From Streptomyces blattellae (GTDB lineage: Bacteria; Actinomycetota; Actinomycetes; Streptomycetales; Streptomycetaceae): a DNA stretch of 64,000 nucleotides. The stretch is taken from assembly GCF_009709555.1 (NCBI RefSeq), contig NZ_WJBG01000227.1, forward strand, positions 1 to 64,000, read 5' to 3'. Positions 32,449 to 41,278 of the stretch are shown one piece after another. The notes beneath the pieces were generated by a model that had not been told where the DNA came from, did not search any database, and saw only the letters and a program-made list of their open reading frames with translations. The stretch's first letter is position 1; every line of letters starts with the position of its first letter. The translations under genes and the position numbers were made by a program.

Positions 32449-32685
32449 ATGGGCATGAAGGACAAGTTCCAGGACAAGTCCGAGCAGTGGCAGCAGCAGG
32501 CCAAGGACAAGGCGCAGCAGGGCCGCCAGCGTGAGGAGCAGGGCCGCCAGCGTGAGGAGCAGGGCGGCCGGCGTGAGGAGCAGGAGCAGCAGCGCCATCA
32601 GCGCAGTGGCCGACCGCAGGACGAAGAGACGGAACGCCTCCGGCGGGAGGAAGAGGACCGTTTCAGCCAGGACTACGACGCGTAG
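32449..32685 (+). CDS. Small hydrophilic Gln/Arg/Glu-rich protein with heptad repeats
   Basis: The 78-residue product starts MGMKDKFQDKSEQWQQQAKDK. It then has three 21-nt tandem repeats encoding QGRQREE-type heptads before an acidic tail (ETERLRREEEDRFSQDYDA). It should be one long charged helix without Cys or membrane segment. Composition resembles CsbD-like or other stress-induced small proteins, but there is no specific motif. It is followed by a terminator hairpin. A ribosome-binding site is not evident, though the region upstream (GGGAGTGAAACCACATG) holds GGGAG at a suitable distance. Confidence 0.72.
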   Translation: MGMKDKFQDKSEQWQQQAKDKAQQGRQREEQGRQREEQGGRREEQEQQRHQRSGRPQDEETERLRREEEDRFSQDYDA

Positions 32686-32710
32686 CCGCTGCGCTCGGCT
32701 TCAGCCGTTG

Positions 32711-32746
32711 ACGTGGGGTGCCCTGTGTTTTTGGGGCGCCCCACGT
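32711..32746 (+). terminator. Hairpin terminator
   Basis: ACGTGGGGTGCCC, a ten-base T-rich loop (TGTGTTTTTG), then GGGCGCCCCACGT form a 13-bp stem with one G-U. The stem is followed by TTGTGTTT. It ends the small-protein transcript. Confidence 0.82.
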
Positions 32747-32767
32747 TTGTGTTTCGGCTTTCCCGCC

Positions 32768-32830
32768 GTGGGGGCTGGTCGCGCCCACGCGGCGGAGCCG
32801 CACATCGATACAGGCCCGCGCCCCTGGGCA
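32768..32830 (+). repeat. Composite intergenic repeat, copy A
   Basis: GGGGGCTGGTCGCGCCCACG, then GCGGAGCCGCACATCGATACAG and CCGCGCCCC. About 45 bp are nearly identical to copy D at 61272-61334. Related copies B and C are at 47351 and 56884. It sits between converging transcripts, just before the stop of the Tricorn gene. Confidence 0.85.
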
Positions 32831-32847
32831 GGACAGCGCGCCCCTTC

Positions 32848-35800
32848 TCAAGACCTGGGCGGCAGTTTTGGTCTTGAGCGGTCCGGTACGTGTGAGTAGT
32901 CGGGGGGCGTTGCCGGGGGGTTCGTTGTCAGCAGGTCCAGTGCCAGCCTCACCGCGTCGTCCAGTTGGGCGTGCCTGCCCTCCGCCCAGTCCAAAGGCGT
33001 GCGGAGGATCTCCAAGTCCGGGGTGACGCCGTGGTTTTCGATGGACCAGCCGTACGCGTCGAACCAGGCCGCGTTCATCGGGACCGTGATCACCGTGCCG
33101 TCGCCGAGGCGGTGGCGGCCGGTCATGCCGACCACTCCGCCCCAGGTGCGCTGGCCGACCACGGGGCCCAGCTTCAGGAGTTTGAAGGCCGCCGTGATCA
33201 TGTCGCCGTCCGAAGAGGTCGCCTCGTCGGCGAGGGCTACCACGGGGCCTCTGGGGGCGTTCGAGGCGTACGACACCGGCTGGGCGTTTCTCGTCAGGTC
33301 CCAGCCGAGGATGGTGCGGGTGAGTTTCTCGACCACGAGTTCGCTGATGTGGCCGCCGGCGTTGCCGCGTACGTCGACGATGAGGGCCGGGCGGGAGACC
33401 TCCATGCGCAGGTCGCGGTTGAACTGGGCCCAGCCGGAGCCGCCCATGTCGGGGATGTGGAGGTAGCCGCACCGGCCGCCGCTCAACTCCCGGACCACCG
33501 CACGCCGTTTGGCCACCCAGTCCTGGTAGCGCAGGGGGCGTTCGTCGACCAGGGGGACCACGGCGACCCGGCGTGAGCGGCCTTCGCCCGCCGCCGGGAT
33601 GAACGTCAGCTCCACCGTCGTACCGCCTGCCCCCGCCAGCAGCGGGTACGGGCCTGTCACGGGGTCGACCGGGCGGCCGTCCACGTGGGTCAGTACCGCG
33701 CCCTCGCGGATGCCGGTGCCGGCCAGCGGGGAGCGGGCCTTGGAGTCGGACGAGTCGCCGGGCAGGATGCGCTTGACCGTCCAGCCGCCGTCCCTGCGGA
33801 CGAAGTTGGCGCCGAGCAGGCCCTGCCGGCGCTGGTAGTGCGCGGGGCCCTCGTTGCGGCGGGCGGCCGAGACGTAGGCGTGGGAGGTGCCGAGTTCGCC
33901 CACCACCTCGCGCAGCAGGTCCGCGAACTCGTCGGGGGACGCCACGCGCTCCAGCAGGGGGCGGTACTGGTCCAGCACCGCGTCCCAGTCGATGCCGCAC
34001 ATGGCCGGTTCCCAGAAGTAGGCGCGGATCAGGCGGCCCGCCTCCTCGTACGACTGGCGCCACTCGGCGACCGGGTCGGCCTCGTGCAGGATGCGGCGGA
34101 GGTCGATCCAGACCGTCGTGTCGCCGTCCCCTGATTCGGTGGAGGGGACGGCCCGCAGGTCGCCCTCGTCGACGACGACCAGCCGGGTGCCGTCGCCGCT
34201 CACCGCGAACCAGTCCAGGTGCCCGACCAGTTCGGACTTCGTCGCCTTGGTGATGTTGAAGTATTCGAGGGTGGGGCGGCCGGTCGTGTCGTCGGGATTG
34301 GCGAACGTCTCACCCAGCGCGCCCGAGATCGGCCAGCGCAGCCAGACCAGGCCGCCGCCCGCGACCGGATACAGCGCCGAGTACTTGGAGGCGGCGACCG
34401 GGAAGGGGGTGACTCTGCTTTCCAGGCCTTCCACTTCGACCGTCACCGCGCCGTCGCCGCCCTCCTCGTCCTCCACCGGGTCCAGGCCGCCCGCCGCCGG
34501 GCGGCCCTCCGGGTTCAGGGCGAAGGGGGAGGGGGTCGCCGAGGACAACGGGACCAGGTAGGGGCGGCAGCCGAGCGGGAAGGAGAGGTCGCCGGTGTGG
34601 ACGTCGTACACCGGGTCGAAGCCGCGCCAGGACAGGAAGGCGAGGTAGCGGCCGTCGCGGGTGAAGACCGGGTTCTCGTCCTCGAAGCGGCCGTTCGTCA
34701 CGTCGACGATGAAACGGTCCTTGATCCTCGCCATCTTGATCTGGCGCAGGGAGCGGCCGATGCCCGGGTGCGACCAGGTCAGCCAGGCTCCGTCCGGGGA
34801 GAACGCCAGGTCCCGTACCGGGCCGTTGATCGAGCGGATCAGCTCGGTGACTTCGCCACCCGAGTCCTCCGTCGCGTCGATGAGCAGGAGGCGGCCGTCG
34901 TGCGAGGCCATCGCCAGGCGCTCGCCCTGGGGGTCGCAGACCAGTTCCAGGACGCGGCCCAGCTCGCCGGAGGCGAGGCGGCGGGGCGCGCGGTCGCCCG
35001 TCGCTCGCGGCAGGTACGCGATCTCGACGGCGTCCTCGCCCTCCGCGTCCGTGACGTAGGCGACCTGCCCGACCTTGCCGAGCATCTCCGGGAGCCGGAC
35101 CCGTACGCCCGGGGTGTCGGTGATCGTGCGGGCCGGGCCGTCGCGGTGGGTGAGCCAGTAGAGACTTCCGCGTACGATCACCGCGCTCGCGCGGCCCGTC
35201 TCGTCGACGGAGATGCCGTCGACGTGCTGGGCGGCGGGCACCTGGTACGTACGGCGGCCCGCCCGGGGACCGCTCAGGCGTACGTCGAGCCTGCGCGGCG
35301 CCGAGTCCGCGGTCAGGTCGTCGACGATCCACAGGTCGCCCGCGCACTGGTAGACGACGCGGGTGCCGTCGCTCGCGGCGTGCCGGGCGTAGAACGCGTC
35401 GTGGTCGGTGTGGCGGCGCAGGCCGGAGCCGTCGTAGGCGCACGAGTAGAGGTTGCCGACGCCCTCGTGGTCGGAGAGGAAGGCGATCCGGCCGCCGACG
35501 AACATGGGGGAGTCGAGGTGGCCGGCCAGGTCGGCGAGGAGCCGGTCGCCGTGCAGCCAGAGGCGGCCCATGGCGCCGCCGCGGTAGCGCTTCCAGGCGG
35601 CGGGCTCGTGCGGCGGGGTGCCGGTGAGGAGCAGGGTCCTGCGCTCGCCGTCGATGTCGGCGACCTGGATGTCGGAGACCGGGCCCCAGGGGAGCTTGCG
35701 GCCGGGGTCGCCGTCGAGGGTCACCTTGTAGGCCCAGGTGAAGTAGGAGAAGGGCTCGCCGTGGGAGGCGACGGCGAGGATCGTGCCGTCGGGGGTCCAG

Positions 35801-36075
35801 CCGCAGACGCGGGTGTCGGCGGAACCCCAGTAGGTGAGCCGGCGGGCCGGTCCGCCGTCCACGGGCGCCAGATGGAGTTCGGGGACGAGGCTGCGCCAGG
35901 TCGTGTACGCGATGTGGCGGCCGTCGGGCGAGAAGCGGGGGTGACCGGCCTTGGTACGGTCGACGGTGAGCCGCCAGGCGCGGCCGGGTCTGTCGAGGGG
36001 GGCCAGCCACAGGTCGTCCTCGGTCACGAAGCACAGCAGGTCGCCGCTGAGGTGCGGCAGGCGCAGATAGCTCAC
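32848..36075 (-). CDS. Tricorn-type S41 peptidase
   Basis: The 1075-residue product (GTG 36075, VSYLRLPHLSGD) has two N-terminal beta-propeller regions built from WxPDG-type repeats (RFSPDGRHIAYTTWRS, WTPDGTILAVAS, FTRDGRYLAFLSWRG). A helical linker (YFWEPAMCGIDWDAVLDQYRPLLERVA) and a PDZ domain (GIREGAVLTHVDGRPVDP) follow. The S41 core has LIVDVRGNAGGHISELV and the nucleophile in DEATSSDGDMITAAFK. Tricorn is a cytoplasmic high-molecular-weight protease that trims peptides from the proteasome. The frame extends further upstream, but homologues begin at this SYLRLPHL segment. A TetR gene is divergent, with paired operators in the 193-bp gap. Confidence 0.93.
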   Translation of the reverse strand: MSYLRLPHLSGDLLCFVTEDDLWLAPLDRPGRAWRLTVDRTKAGHPRFSPDGRHIAYTTWRSLVPELHLAPVDGGPARRLTYWGSADTRVCGWTPDGTILAVASHGEPFSYFTWAYKVTLDGDPGRKLPWGPVSDIQVADIDGERRTLLLTGTPPHEPAAWKRYRGGAMGRLWLHGDRLLADLAGHLDSPMFVGGRIAFLSDHEGVGNLYSCAYDGSGLRRHTDHDAFYARHAASDGTRVVYQCAGDLWIVDDLTADSAPRRLDVRLSGPRAGRRTYQVPAAQHVDGISVDETGRASAVIVRGSLYWLTHRDGPARTITDTPGVRVRLPEMLGKVGQVAYVTDAEGEDAVEIAYLPRATGDRAPRRLASGELGRVLELVCDPQGERLAMASHDGRLLLIDATEDSGGEVTELIRSINGPVRDLAFSPDGAWLTWSHPGIGRSLRQIKMARIKDRFIVDVTNGRFEDENPVFTRDGRYLAFLSWRGFDPVYDVHTGDLSFPLGCRPYLVPLSSATPSPFALNPEGRPAAGGLDPVEDEEGGDGAVTVEVEGLESRVTPFPVAASKYSALYPVAGGGLVWLRWPISGALGETFANPDDTTGRPTLEYFNITKATKSELVGHLDWFAVSGDGTRLVVVDEGDLRAVPSTESGDGDTTVWIDLRRILHEADPVAEWRQSYEEAGRLIRAYFWEPAMCGIDWDAVLDQYRPLLERVASPDEFADLLREVVGELGTSHAYVSAARRNEGPAHYQRRQGLLGANFVRRDGGWTVKRILPGDSSDSKARSPLAGTGIREGAVLTHVDGRPVDPVTGPYPLLAGAGGTTVELTFIPAAGEGRSRRVAVVPLVDERPLRYQDWVAKRRAVVRELSGGRCGYLHIPDMGGSGWAQFNRDLRMEVSRPALIVDVRGNAGGHISELVVEKLTRTILGWDLTRNAQPVSYASNAPRGPVVALADEATSSDGDMITAAFKLLKLGPVVGQRTWGGVVGMTGRHRLGDGTVITVPMNAAWFDAYGWSIENHGVTPDLEILRTPLDWAEGRHAQLDDAVRLALDLLTTNPPATPPDYSHVPDRSRPKLPPRS

Positions 36076-36147
36076 CTCCCCATGCTTTTCCGCTGGGTGG
36101 GCGCGGGCAACTCCTGAGAAATCTGTGGGCGTGACCCAGTGCACGTA

Positions 36148-36160
36148 CGAAACGGTTTCG
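36148..36160. promoter_or_regulatory. TetR operator 1
   Basis: CGAAACGGTTTCG is a perfect 6-1-6 palindrome in the shared promoter region of the Tricorn and tetR genes. It shares the half-site CGAAAC with operator 2, 48 bp away. Confidence 0.72.
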
Positions 36161-36195
36161 TTTCGAGGTTGCCTTGCGCTACATTCGTTGACATA

Positions 36196-36208
36196 CGAAA
36201 CCGTGTCG
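36196..36208. promoter_or_regulatory. TetR operator 2
   Basis: CGAAACCGTGTCG is an imperfect copy of operator 1 (one mismatch between arms), 61 bp upstream of the tetR start. Both sites have a TA before CGAAAC. Two sites suggest autoregulation plus control of the divergent gene. Confidence 0.62.
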
Positions 36209-36268
36209 TTCGAAGCCGCGTTCTCGAAGCCGCGTCGCTCGGGCGAGGAGCAGGAGAAGGTGAGTGGC

Positions 36269-36871
36269 ATGGCCGAGACCGCAACGGTGCGTCGCAGCCG
36301 GATCACGCCCGAGCGTGAGGCCGAGCTGTACGAGGCCGTGCTCGACCTGCTCCGCGAAGTCGGCTACGACGCCCTCACCATGGACGCCGTGGCCGCCCGC
36401 ACCCGGTCCAGCAAGGCCACCCTCTACCGCCAGTGGGGCGGCAAGGCCGAGCTGGTCGTGAAGGCCATCCGGCACAACAAGCCCGGTGATTTCACCGTCG
36501 TCGACACCGGCTCGCTCCGGGGCGACCTGTACGCCCACCTGGAGCAGACGGACGACTCCGAGATGGAGCAGAACGCCGGGCTCATGCGCGGCCTGGCCAT
36601 GGCGGTGCACCACAACCCCGATCTCCTGCAGGAGTTCCGGGAGAAGCTCATCCAGCCGGAGATGGCGGAGTTCGGCCGTGTGCTGCAACGAGCCGTCGAT
36701 AGGGGCGAGATCCAGGCGGACAACCCGGCGCTGGGCTATGTGACGCACATGATGTTCGGTGCGTTCGTCGCCCGCGGACTGATCGAGGATCTGCCGCCGA
36801 CCCGGGCCTTCCTCACCTCGTACATCGACGCGGTGGTCCTCCCCGCCCTCGGGGTACCGGCTGCCCAGTAA
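36269..36871 (+). CDS. TetR/AcrR family transcriptional regulator
   Basis: From ATG 36269 (AGGAGAAGG site) the 200-residue protein has an N-terminal helix-turn-helix (ELYEAVLDLLREVGYDALTMDAVAARTRSSKATLYRQWGGKAELV). A C-terminal ligand/dimer domain follows (AGLMRGLAMAVHHNPDLLQEFREKLIQPEMAEF and VTHMMFGAFVARGLIEDLPP) of the TetR_C_16-like type. Upstream CGAAAC-type palindromes are the likely operators. A possible target is the divergent Tricorn gene or itself. An earlier in-frame start at 36125 would put the operators inside the coding region and is unlikely. Confidence 0.92.
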   Translation: MAETATVRRSRITPEREAELYEAVLDLLREVGYDALTMDAVAARTRSSKATLYRQWGGKAELVVKAIRHNKPGDFTVVDTGSLRGDLYAHLEQTDDSEMEQNAGLMRGLAMAVHHNPDLLQEFREKLIQPEMAEFGRVLQRAVDRGEIQADNPALGYVTHMMFGAFVARGLIEDLPPTRAFLTSYIDAVVLPALGVPAAQ

Positions 36872-37055
36872 CCCCCCGTTCTGCACAGCAAGCCCCACCT
36901 CTGTCCACCGGCGCTGACGCTGGGGTCGGCGATCGGGCGGTGGGTGGTCGGTGCACGCACCAGCGGGGTGAGGGCACGCGGGGGACGCCCGCGGACGCGG
37001 CCCGTGCCGGCCTGGATCAGCGTCTGACGGCCGGTGGTGGGGGCGCGGTCACATC

Positions 37056-37700
37056 TCACCTGCGTGCCGGGTCAGCCGTGCTGCGCCCGAGATACGTGAC
37101 GGGCCCGGGGTCCGGCACCTCGATGTCGTGGAAGCCGAGACGGTCGTAGAAGGCTCTCGCGGGCGTGTTGGCGGTCAGCATCGACAGATGCACGGCCGGT
37201 ACGCCCCCGCTGTGCAGCGCCCGCAGGAATGCCCGCATCAACTTCCGGCCGTAGCCGCGTCCTTGCCACTCCGGGAGCAGGTCGATGTGCAGATGGGCGG
37301 GGTAGTCGGCGACCTCCGGCAGCAGCAGCCGCTCGGGGCGGCGCAGCAGCGTGACGATCTCCTCGTCGAGCGTGCGCGGCGGACCGCTGGGCTCCGGATA
37401 GCGGCCGGCCACCATCGGCAGCCACTTCGCCCGGAAATCCTCGACGAAGCGCGGGGTGTCCGCGGTACCCAGGATGTAGCCGACGGCTCGTCCGTGCCCG
37501 TCGTCCAGAACGAAAGCCAGCTCCGGCTCCAGGTGGACGTACGGCTGCGCGAAGATCACCGGGAAGATGCCGGGGTCGGCGTAGTGGGGGCGGCTGTCCT
37601 GGCCGACATGGGCGGTACGAACGCAGATGTCGTCGAGGGCGTCGCGATCGGCGGGGCGGTAGCCGCGTACGGCGGGTGCGGCGTCGGGCGTCGAGGTCAT
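37056..37700 (-). CDS. GNAT family N-acetyltransferase
   Basis: From ATG 37700 the 214-residue product has VRGYRPADRDALDDICVRTAHVGQDSR at the start. It then has LAFVLDDGHGRAVGYILGTADTPRFVEDF and the CoA motif HLHIDLLPEWQGRGYGRKLMRAFLRAL. VPAVHLSMLTANTPARAFYDRLGFHDIEVPD closes it. It resembles the glucosaminidase-associated / OGA-like acetyltransferase group found in actinobacteria. Substrate unknown. It is divergent from the YceI gene, 84 bp apart. Confidence 0.9.
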   Translation of the reverse strand: MTSTPDAAPAVRGYRPADRDALDDICVRTAHVGQDSRPHYADPGIFPVIFAQPYVHLEPELAFVLDDGHGRAVGYILGTADTPRFVEDFRAKWLPMVAGRYPEPSGPPRTLDEEIVTLLRRPERLLLPEVADYPAHLHIDLLPEWQGRGYGRKLMRAFLRALHSGGVPAVHLSMLTANTPARAFYDRLGFHDIEVPDPGPVTYLGRSTADPARR

Positions 37701-37784
37701 CACCGCATGCTGCCGGTCCGGCGGCAGTCCCACAATGCCGCTGACGAGAGGGCCGGACGCGGTTTTCGGACGTATGTTGGCCGC

Positions 37785-38360
37785 ATGGACCCCGTAAGCG
37801 GAAAGCACCACATCGGCTCGGAGACAGGGCGGCTACGGCTCAAGACCGGCCGCGCCGGGCTGGGCCGCAAGGCCGGTCATGATCTGACGATCGAGGTCAC
37901 CCGGTGGTCCGCGGATGTCGTGGTCGATGTCGCAGATCCCGGGCAGTCGTCCGTGGTCGCCACGATCGAGGTCGACTCCCTGGAGGTACGGGAGGGAGCC
38001 GGCGGACTGAAACCGCTCACGGACGACGACCGGGCGGACATCAAGCGGACGATGAGGGAGAAGATCCTTCATTCCGCGGAGCATCCGCGCATCACCTTCA
38101 CATCGACCGAGGTCGCAGGCGCCCCGCACGCCTTCACCGTGACCGGGGACCTCACGATCATGGGCACGACCCGACCGATCACCATCGAGGCGGGCCTGGA
38201 CGGCGAGGGCGGTGTGCACGGCACCGCCACCCTCGTCCAGAGCACCTGGGGCATCAAGCCGTACAAGGCGTTCGCCGGCACCCTGCGCCTGGCGGACGAG
38301 GTCCACATCGAACTCGACGCCACGGGACTGACCGGCACCGGCGGTGCGGCGGCGGGGTAG
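37785..38360 (+). CDS. YceI family lipid-binding protein
   Basis: From ATG 37785 the 191-residue product has the YceI lipocalin-like pattern. It shows GRAGLGRKAGHDLTIEVTRWSADVVVD, then VATIEVDSLEVREG and DIKRTMREKILHSAEHPRITFTSTEV. FTVTGDLTIMGTTRPITIEA and VQSTWGIKPYKAFAGTLRLADEVHIELDA follow. YceI proteins bind polyisoprenoids or amphiphiles. There is no signal peptide here, so it is cytosolic, as in many actinobacterial copies. Confidence 0.92.
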   Translation: MDPVSGKHHIGSETGRLRLKTGRAGLGRKAGHDLTIEVTRWSADVVVDVADPGQSSVVATIEVDSLEVREGAGGLKPLTDDDRADIKRTMREKILHSAEHPRITFTSTEVAGAPHAFTVTGDLTIMGTTRPITIEAGLDGEGGVHGTATLVQSTWGIKPYKAFAGTLRLADEVHIELDATGLTGTGGAAAG

Positions 38361-38397
38361 CCCTCCCACCGCCCGCACCGTTCTCCTGCTGACGCTC

Positions 38398-39102
38398 TCA
38401 CCCCAGCGTGAGCCATCGGATGCCCAGTCGGCTGACGTCCGCTGCTTCCTCCCTGGTGATCGGCTCGCGCCCCGTCGCCTTGCGCAGGAAGCGGAGCTGA
38501 CCCCAGCCCAGCTTCTCCAGTGCCGCCGCCTCAGCCGCCGCCTCATCCGGGCCGAGCAGAAGGTCCTGCAGCAAATCCGCGGCCTGGGACGTCAGCCACG
38601 GCTCGCGCCCCAGGGCGTCGGCCAGGTCCAGGCCGTGCACGGCGACCTCAACCACGCGCGTCAGCAGAAACTCCGACAGGAGCATCGGATCGCCGTGCCG
38701 GGTGCGCACCACACGCCCTTCGGGCTCGGCCCGGCACAGTCGGTCGACCTGTTGCCGGGTGGCGTCGAAGTCGGCGGCGAGCGCGGCACCACTGAGCTGC
38801 TGGGCCGCATGATCTTGGGCCAGAGCGATCCGAGCCGCGTTGGTGTCCGGAGCGAAACGGCCGTCGGGCCGGTAGTACCCCACCGCCGAGACCTCGGCAC
38901 GAGTCGGTGCCGGCCCGGCCAGCATGCCCGGCAGCCACGCAATCACCACCCGGACATGAGCCAGCAAGTCGCTCACCGTCCACGGTGCACACCGCGTCGG
39001 CAGCTGCCACTCCGCCGCCGAGACCCCGGTCATCGCCTCCGCGAGCTGCCCCGCCTCCAGACGAAACGCTTCAACTACCCGCCCCTGATCCATGCCGCTC
39101 AA
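38398..39102 (-). CDS. Maleylpyruvate isomerase N-terminal domain family protein
   Basis: The 234-residue product belongs to the mycothiol-dependent maleylpyruvate isomerase (MDMPI/DinB-like) group: WQLPTRCAPWTVSDLLAHVRVVIAWLPGML provides the first metal His, and LLTRVVEVAVHGLDLADALGREPWL provides the HxxD metal site. The C-terminus is a short helical tail. Members transfer or isomerise via mycothiol; the actual reaction is unknown. Either Met1 or Met4 (39093) may be the start. It is convergent with yceI. Confidence 0.87.
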   Translation of the reverse strand: MSGMDQGRVVEAFRLEAGQLAEAMTGVSAAEWQLPTRCAPWTVSDLLAHVRVVIAWLPGMLAGPAPTRAEVSAVGYYRPDGRFAPDTNAARIALAQDHAAQQLSGAALAADFDATRQQVDRLCRAEPEGRVVRTRHGDPMLLSEFLLTRVVEVAVHGLDLADALGREPWLTSQAADLLQDLLLGPDEAAAEAAALEKLGWGQLRFLRKATGREPITREEAADVSRLGIRWLTLG

Positions 39103-39166
39103 GCTACCGGCCTGTTCTTGCTGCGCACTGCTTACCGCTCTCCTCAGCCCCGCCTCCCGCTCGTCT

Positions 39167-40621
39167 TCAGGGCAGCCCCGCCGCGCCCGATGCGGTCAGC
39201 GGCACGCTCCGCTGGTGCGGGACGGTGATGCCGGAGAGGTCGTGTGTCCGCATGCTGTTGCGGTCGGCGGGGGAGCGGCCGAAGGCGTGGTGGGGCCAGA
39301 GGCCTCCGGCGACGCGGCGGCTGCGTTCGCTCCACTCGCGGGCCGGGTCGGTGCCGCACTTGTAGTAGTTGAGGGCGTAGCCGCCGGTGTAAATGCGCAG
39401 GAGGGAGAAGCCGCCCGGGTAGTCCTTCACCGCGCTGACTTCCTGCTGGGTGACGTGCGGTGCGCGCATCAGGACCGTGCGCTTGTTGCGGTGGGTGTGG
39501 CCCGCGTGGTGGAGGAAGACGCCCGGCGAGGCGGCGTACGCGTCGACGATCGCCCGGGCCTGGCGGCGGTCGAGGCGCTGTCCCCGCCCCATCGGGAAGA
39601 CCGAGTCCCGCACGGTCAGCGGGTGATGGCCGAAGACGAGCGTGGGCTGCTCCCGCTGCTCCCGCAACCGCGCCCGGAACCAGGACAGTTGCTCGTCCCC
39701 GAGCCCGCCCGCGTCGCCGCCGTTGCCCTTCTTCTCGTAGGTGTCGAGCCCGATCAGCCGCAGTCCGCCCAGGTCGTGGACGAGAAAGCCGGGGCCCGCG
39801 CCGTCCAGGAAGCCGTCGCGGAAGGTGTCCCCGGCGGGCCCGGCGCGGTCGTGGTTTCCGCGTACGACGAAGTAGTCCCGCCCGTGGACGCCGAAACCGT
39901 CCAGGATCCGCCTCGCCTCGGTCAGGTCCCGCGGGGCGCCGCCCGCCGAGATGTCCCCGGCGGCCAGCAGCACGTCCGCCCCGCGCCGCCGCGCCTCCTC
40001 GACCATGGCCCGGCCCATGATCTCCGGATACGGGGCGAGCCCGGGATGCTGCGAGATGCCGCGCAGCATCGGCATCCCGGCCACCAGGCCGGCGGTGGTC
40101 TCGCCGAGGTGCAGGTCGTTGCAGAGAGCGATCGACATCACATGGCGGCCGGGCGGCGGCTGGGGCGTGGTGAAGGAGTACGGTCCGCCGCGCGAGCCGA
40201 TGCCGTGCAGGTTGGTGCCGACGGCGTTGCCGCGCACCAGGTGCAAGGGTGTGGGGGTGGCGGCCGTACCGCGGGAGCGGGCCTGGTAGTAGTACGTCTG
40301 GCCCGGCTCCAGGCCGGTGATCTCCACCTGGTGGTGCGCGGTCAGGCGGCCTTCGGACGCGGTGCGGTTCAGGCGGCCGGGGTGCGTGCCGTAGACGACC
40401 TCGCCCTCGGTGAAGGCGGGCAGCATATGGCCCCAGCCGTCGTCGGTGCCGGGGATGCCGGTGAACCAGGTGATGATCGCGCGGTCCTCGGTCAGGGTGA
40501 CCAGTTCGAGGTGTACGGCGGCCAGCGCGTCGGGGTGGTGGGGGAAGGCGTGCCGTGCGCGCTGAGCGCGCGTGATGGCACCGCGCAGCAGAGCGGGCGC
40601 CAGGAGTGCGCCGGAGCGCAT
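39167..40621 (-). CDS. Metallophosphoesterase with FN3/purple-acid-phosphatase-type N-terminal domain
   Basis: The protein is about 484 residues from ATG 40621 (a second ATG at 40684 is possible; neither has a good ribosome-binding site). An N-terminal fibronectin-like domain (VHLELVTLTEDRAIITWFTG, ITGLEPGQTYYYQARSRG) precedes a calcineurin-like core. The core shows IALCNDLHLGE, VLLAAGDISAGG, FVVRGNHDRAG, LVFGHHPLT and LHHAGHTHRNK, giving the complete two-metal ligand set (DxH, GDxx, GNHD, GHH, GHTH). Phosphomonoesterase or diesterase activity is expected. No strong secretion signal is seen. Confidence 0.9.
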   Translation of the reverse strand: MRSGALLAPALLRGAITRAQRARHAFPHHPDALAAVHLELVTLTEDRAIITWFTGIPGTDDGWGHMLPAFTEGEVVYGTHPGRLNRTASEGRLTAHHQVEITGLEPGQTYYYQARSRGTAATPTPLHLVRGNAVGTNLHGIGSRGGPYSFTTPQPPPGRHVMSIALCNDLHLGETTAGLVAGMPMLRGISQHPGLAPYPEIMGRAMVEEARRRGADVLLAAGDISAGGAPRDLTEARRILDGFGVHGRDYFVVRGNHDRAGPAGDTFRDGFLDGAGPGFLVHDLGGLRLIGLDTYEKKGNGGDAGGLGDEQLSWFRARLREQREQPTLVFGHHPLTVRDSVFPMGRGQRLDRRQARAIVDAYAASPGVFLHHAGHTHRNKRTVLMRAPHVTQQEVSAVKDYPGGFSLLRIYTGGYALNYYKCGTDPAREWSERSRRVAGGLWPHHAFGRSPADRNSMRTHDLSGITVPHQRSVPLTASGAAGLP

Positions 40622-40870
40622 GACGTCGCAGGGACTGGGGAGGGCGGCCAGGACCGCCAGGGGAGCGGAGAGGCAGCAGCGCATACTGCAGTTTGTGCCC
40701 TGTTGGCGTTGACTGCGGCGGTTTTGTCGGCAGCGTCATACGGTCCGGTGTGCGACATCCGTCACTATCACCGGTTTCGCTGGGGTCTGCCAGAACTCCG
40801 ACCCGCCGCATGGATGCGTCCGTACGCCGGAAGGAGCACCCTGGAAGCAAGTGTTCCGGAGGTGATCGTC

Positions 40871-41146
40871 ATGATGCACACCACAGTGGGATGGCATGTC
40901 GAGCTGGAGTTCCAGGAGGACGACACCCACACCCGGGCGGCCGCGCTGGTGCGCTTGCCCGACGGCACCGAAGTACGGGCCCAGGGTCACGCCACGCGCC
41001 ACCACACGGACCCCAATCAGCCACGGGTCGGCGAGGAGATCGCCGCGGCTCGCGCACTCAACGAACTCGCCATGCAGATGCTGACCAAGGCGCACACCGA
41101 GATCGATACGGCGTCAGGGCGCACTTCGCATCCGATTCACGTCTGA
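40871..41146 (+). CDS. DUF1876 domain protein
   Basis: From ATG 40871 (GGAGGTG site) the 91-residue protein reads MMHTTVGWHVELEFQEDDTHTRAAALVRLPDG, then the conserved VRAQGHATRHHTDPNQPRVGEEIAAARALNELAMQML. This is DUF1876 (dsRBD-like small alpha/beta fold), widespread in actinobacteria with no known function. The gene is monocistronic, divergent from the phosphoesterase, and followed by a 14-bp direct repeat (GATCAGGTACACCG twice, 41162-41189). Confidence 0.88.
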   Translation: MMHTTVGWHVELEFQEDDTHTRAAALVRLPDGTEVRAQGHATRHHTDPNQPRVGEEIAAARALNELAMQMLTKAHTEIDTASGRTSHPIHV

Positions 41147-41278
41147 TCAGGGAGATACATCGATCAGGTACACCGATCAGGTACACCGGTCCGGGCGGGC
41201 TCACACGGCTGAGGGAAATCGGCCCGCCCGAGCGGGTCCGGGCGGATCGAGGGGGCCGCGGGGCGTCACGATCGCGGC

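Noticed and set aside
34219..36117. Long plus-strand frame opposite the Tricorn gene
   Set aside because: Composition is a shadow of the minus-strand codons, with no domain.
41162..41189. Attachment-site candidate (GATCAGGTACACCG direct repeat)
   Set aside because: Two adjacent 14-bp copies with no tRNA or integrase nearby. It is better explained as local slippage.
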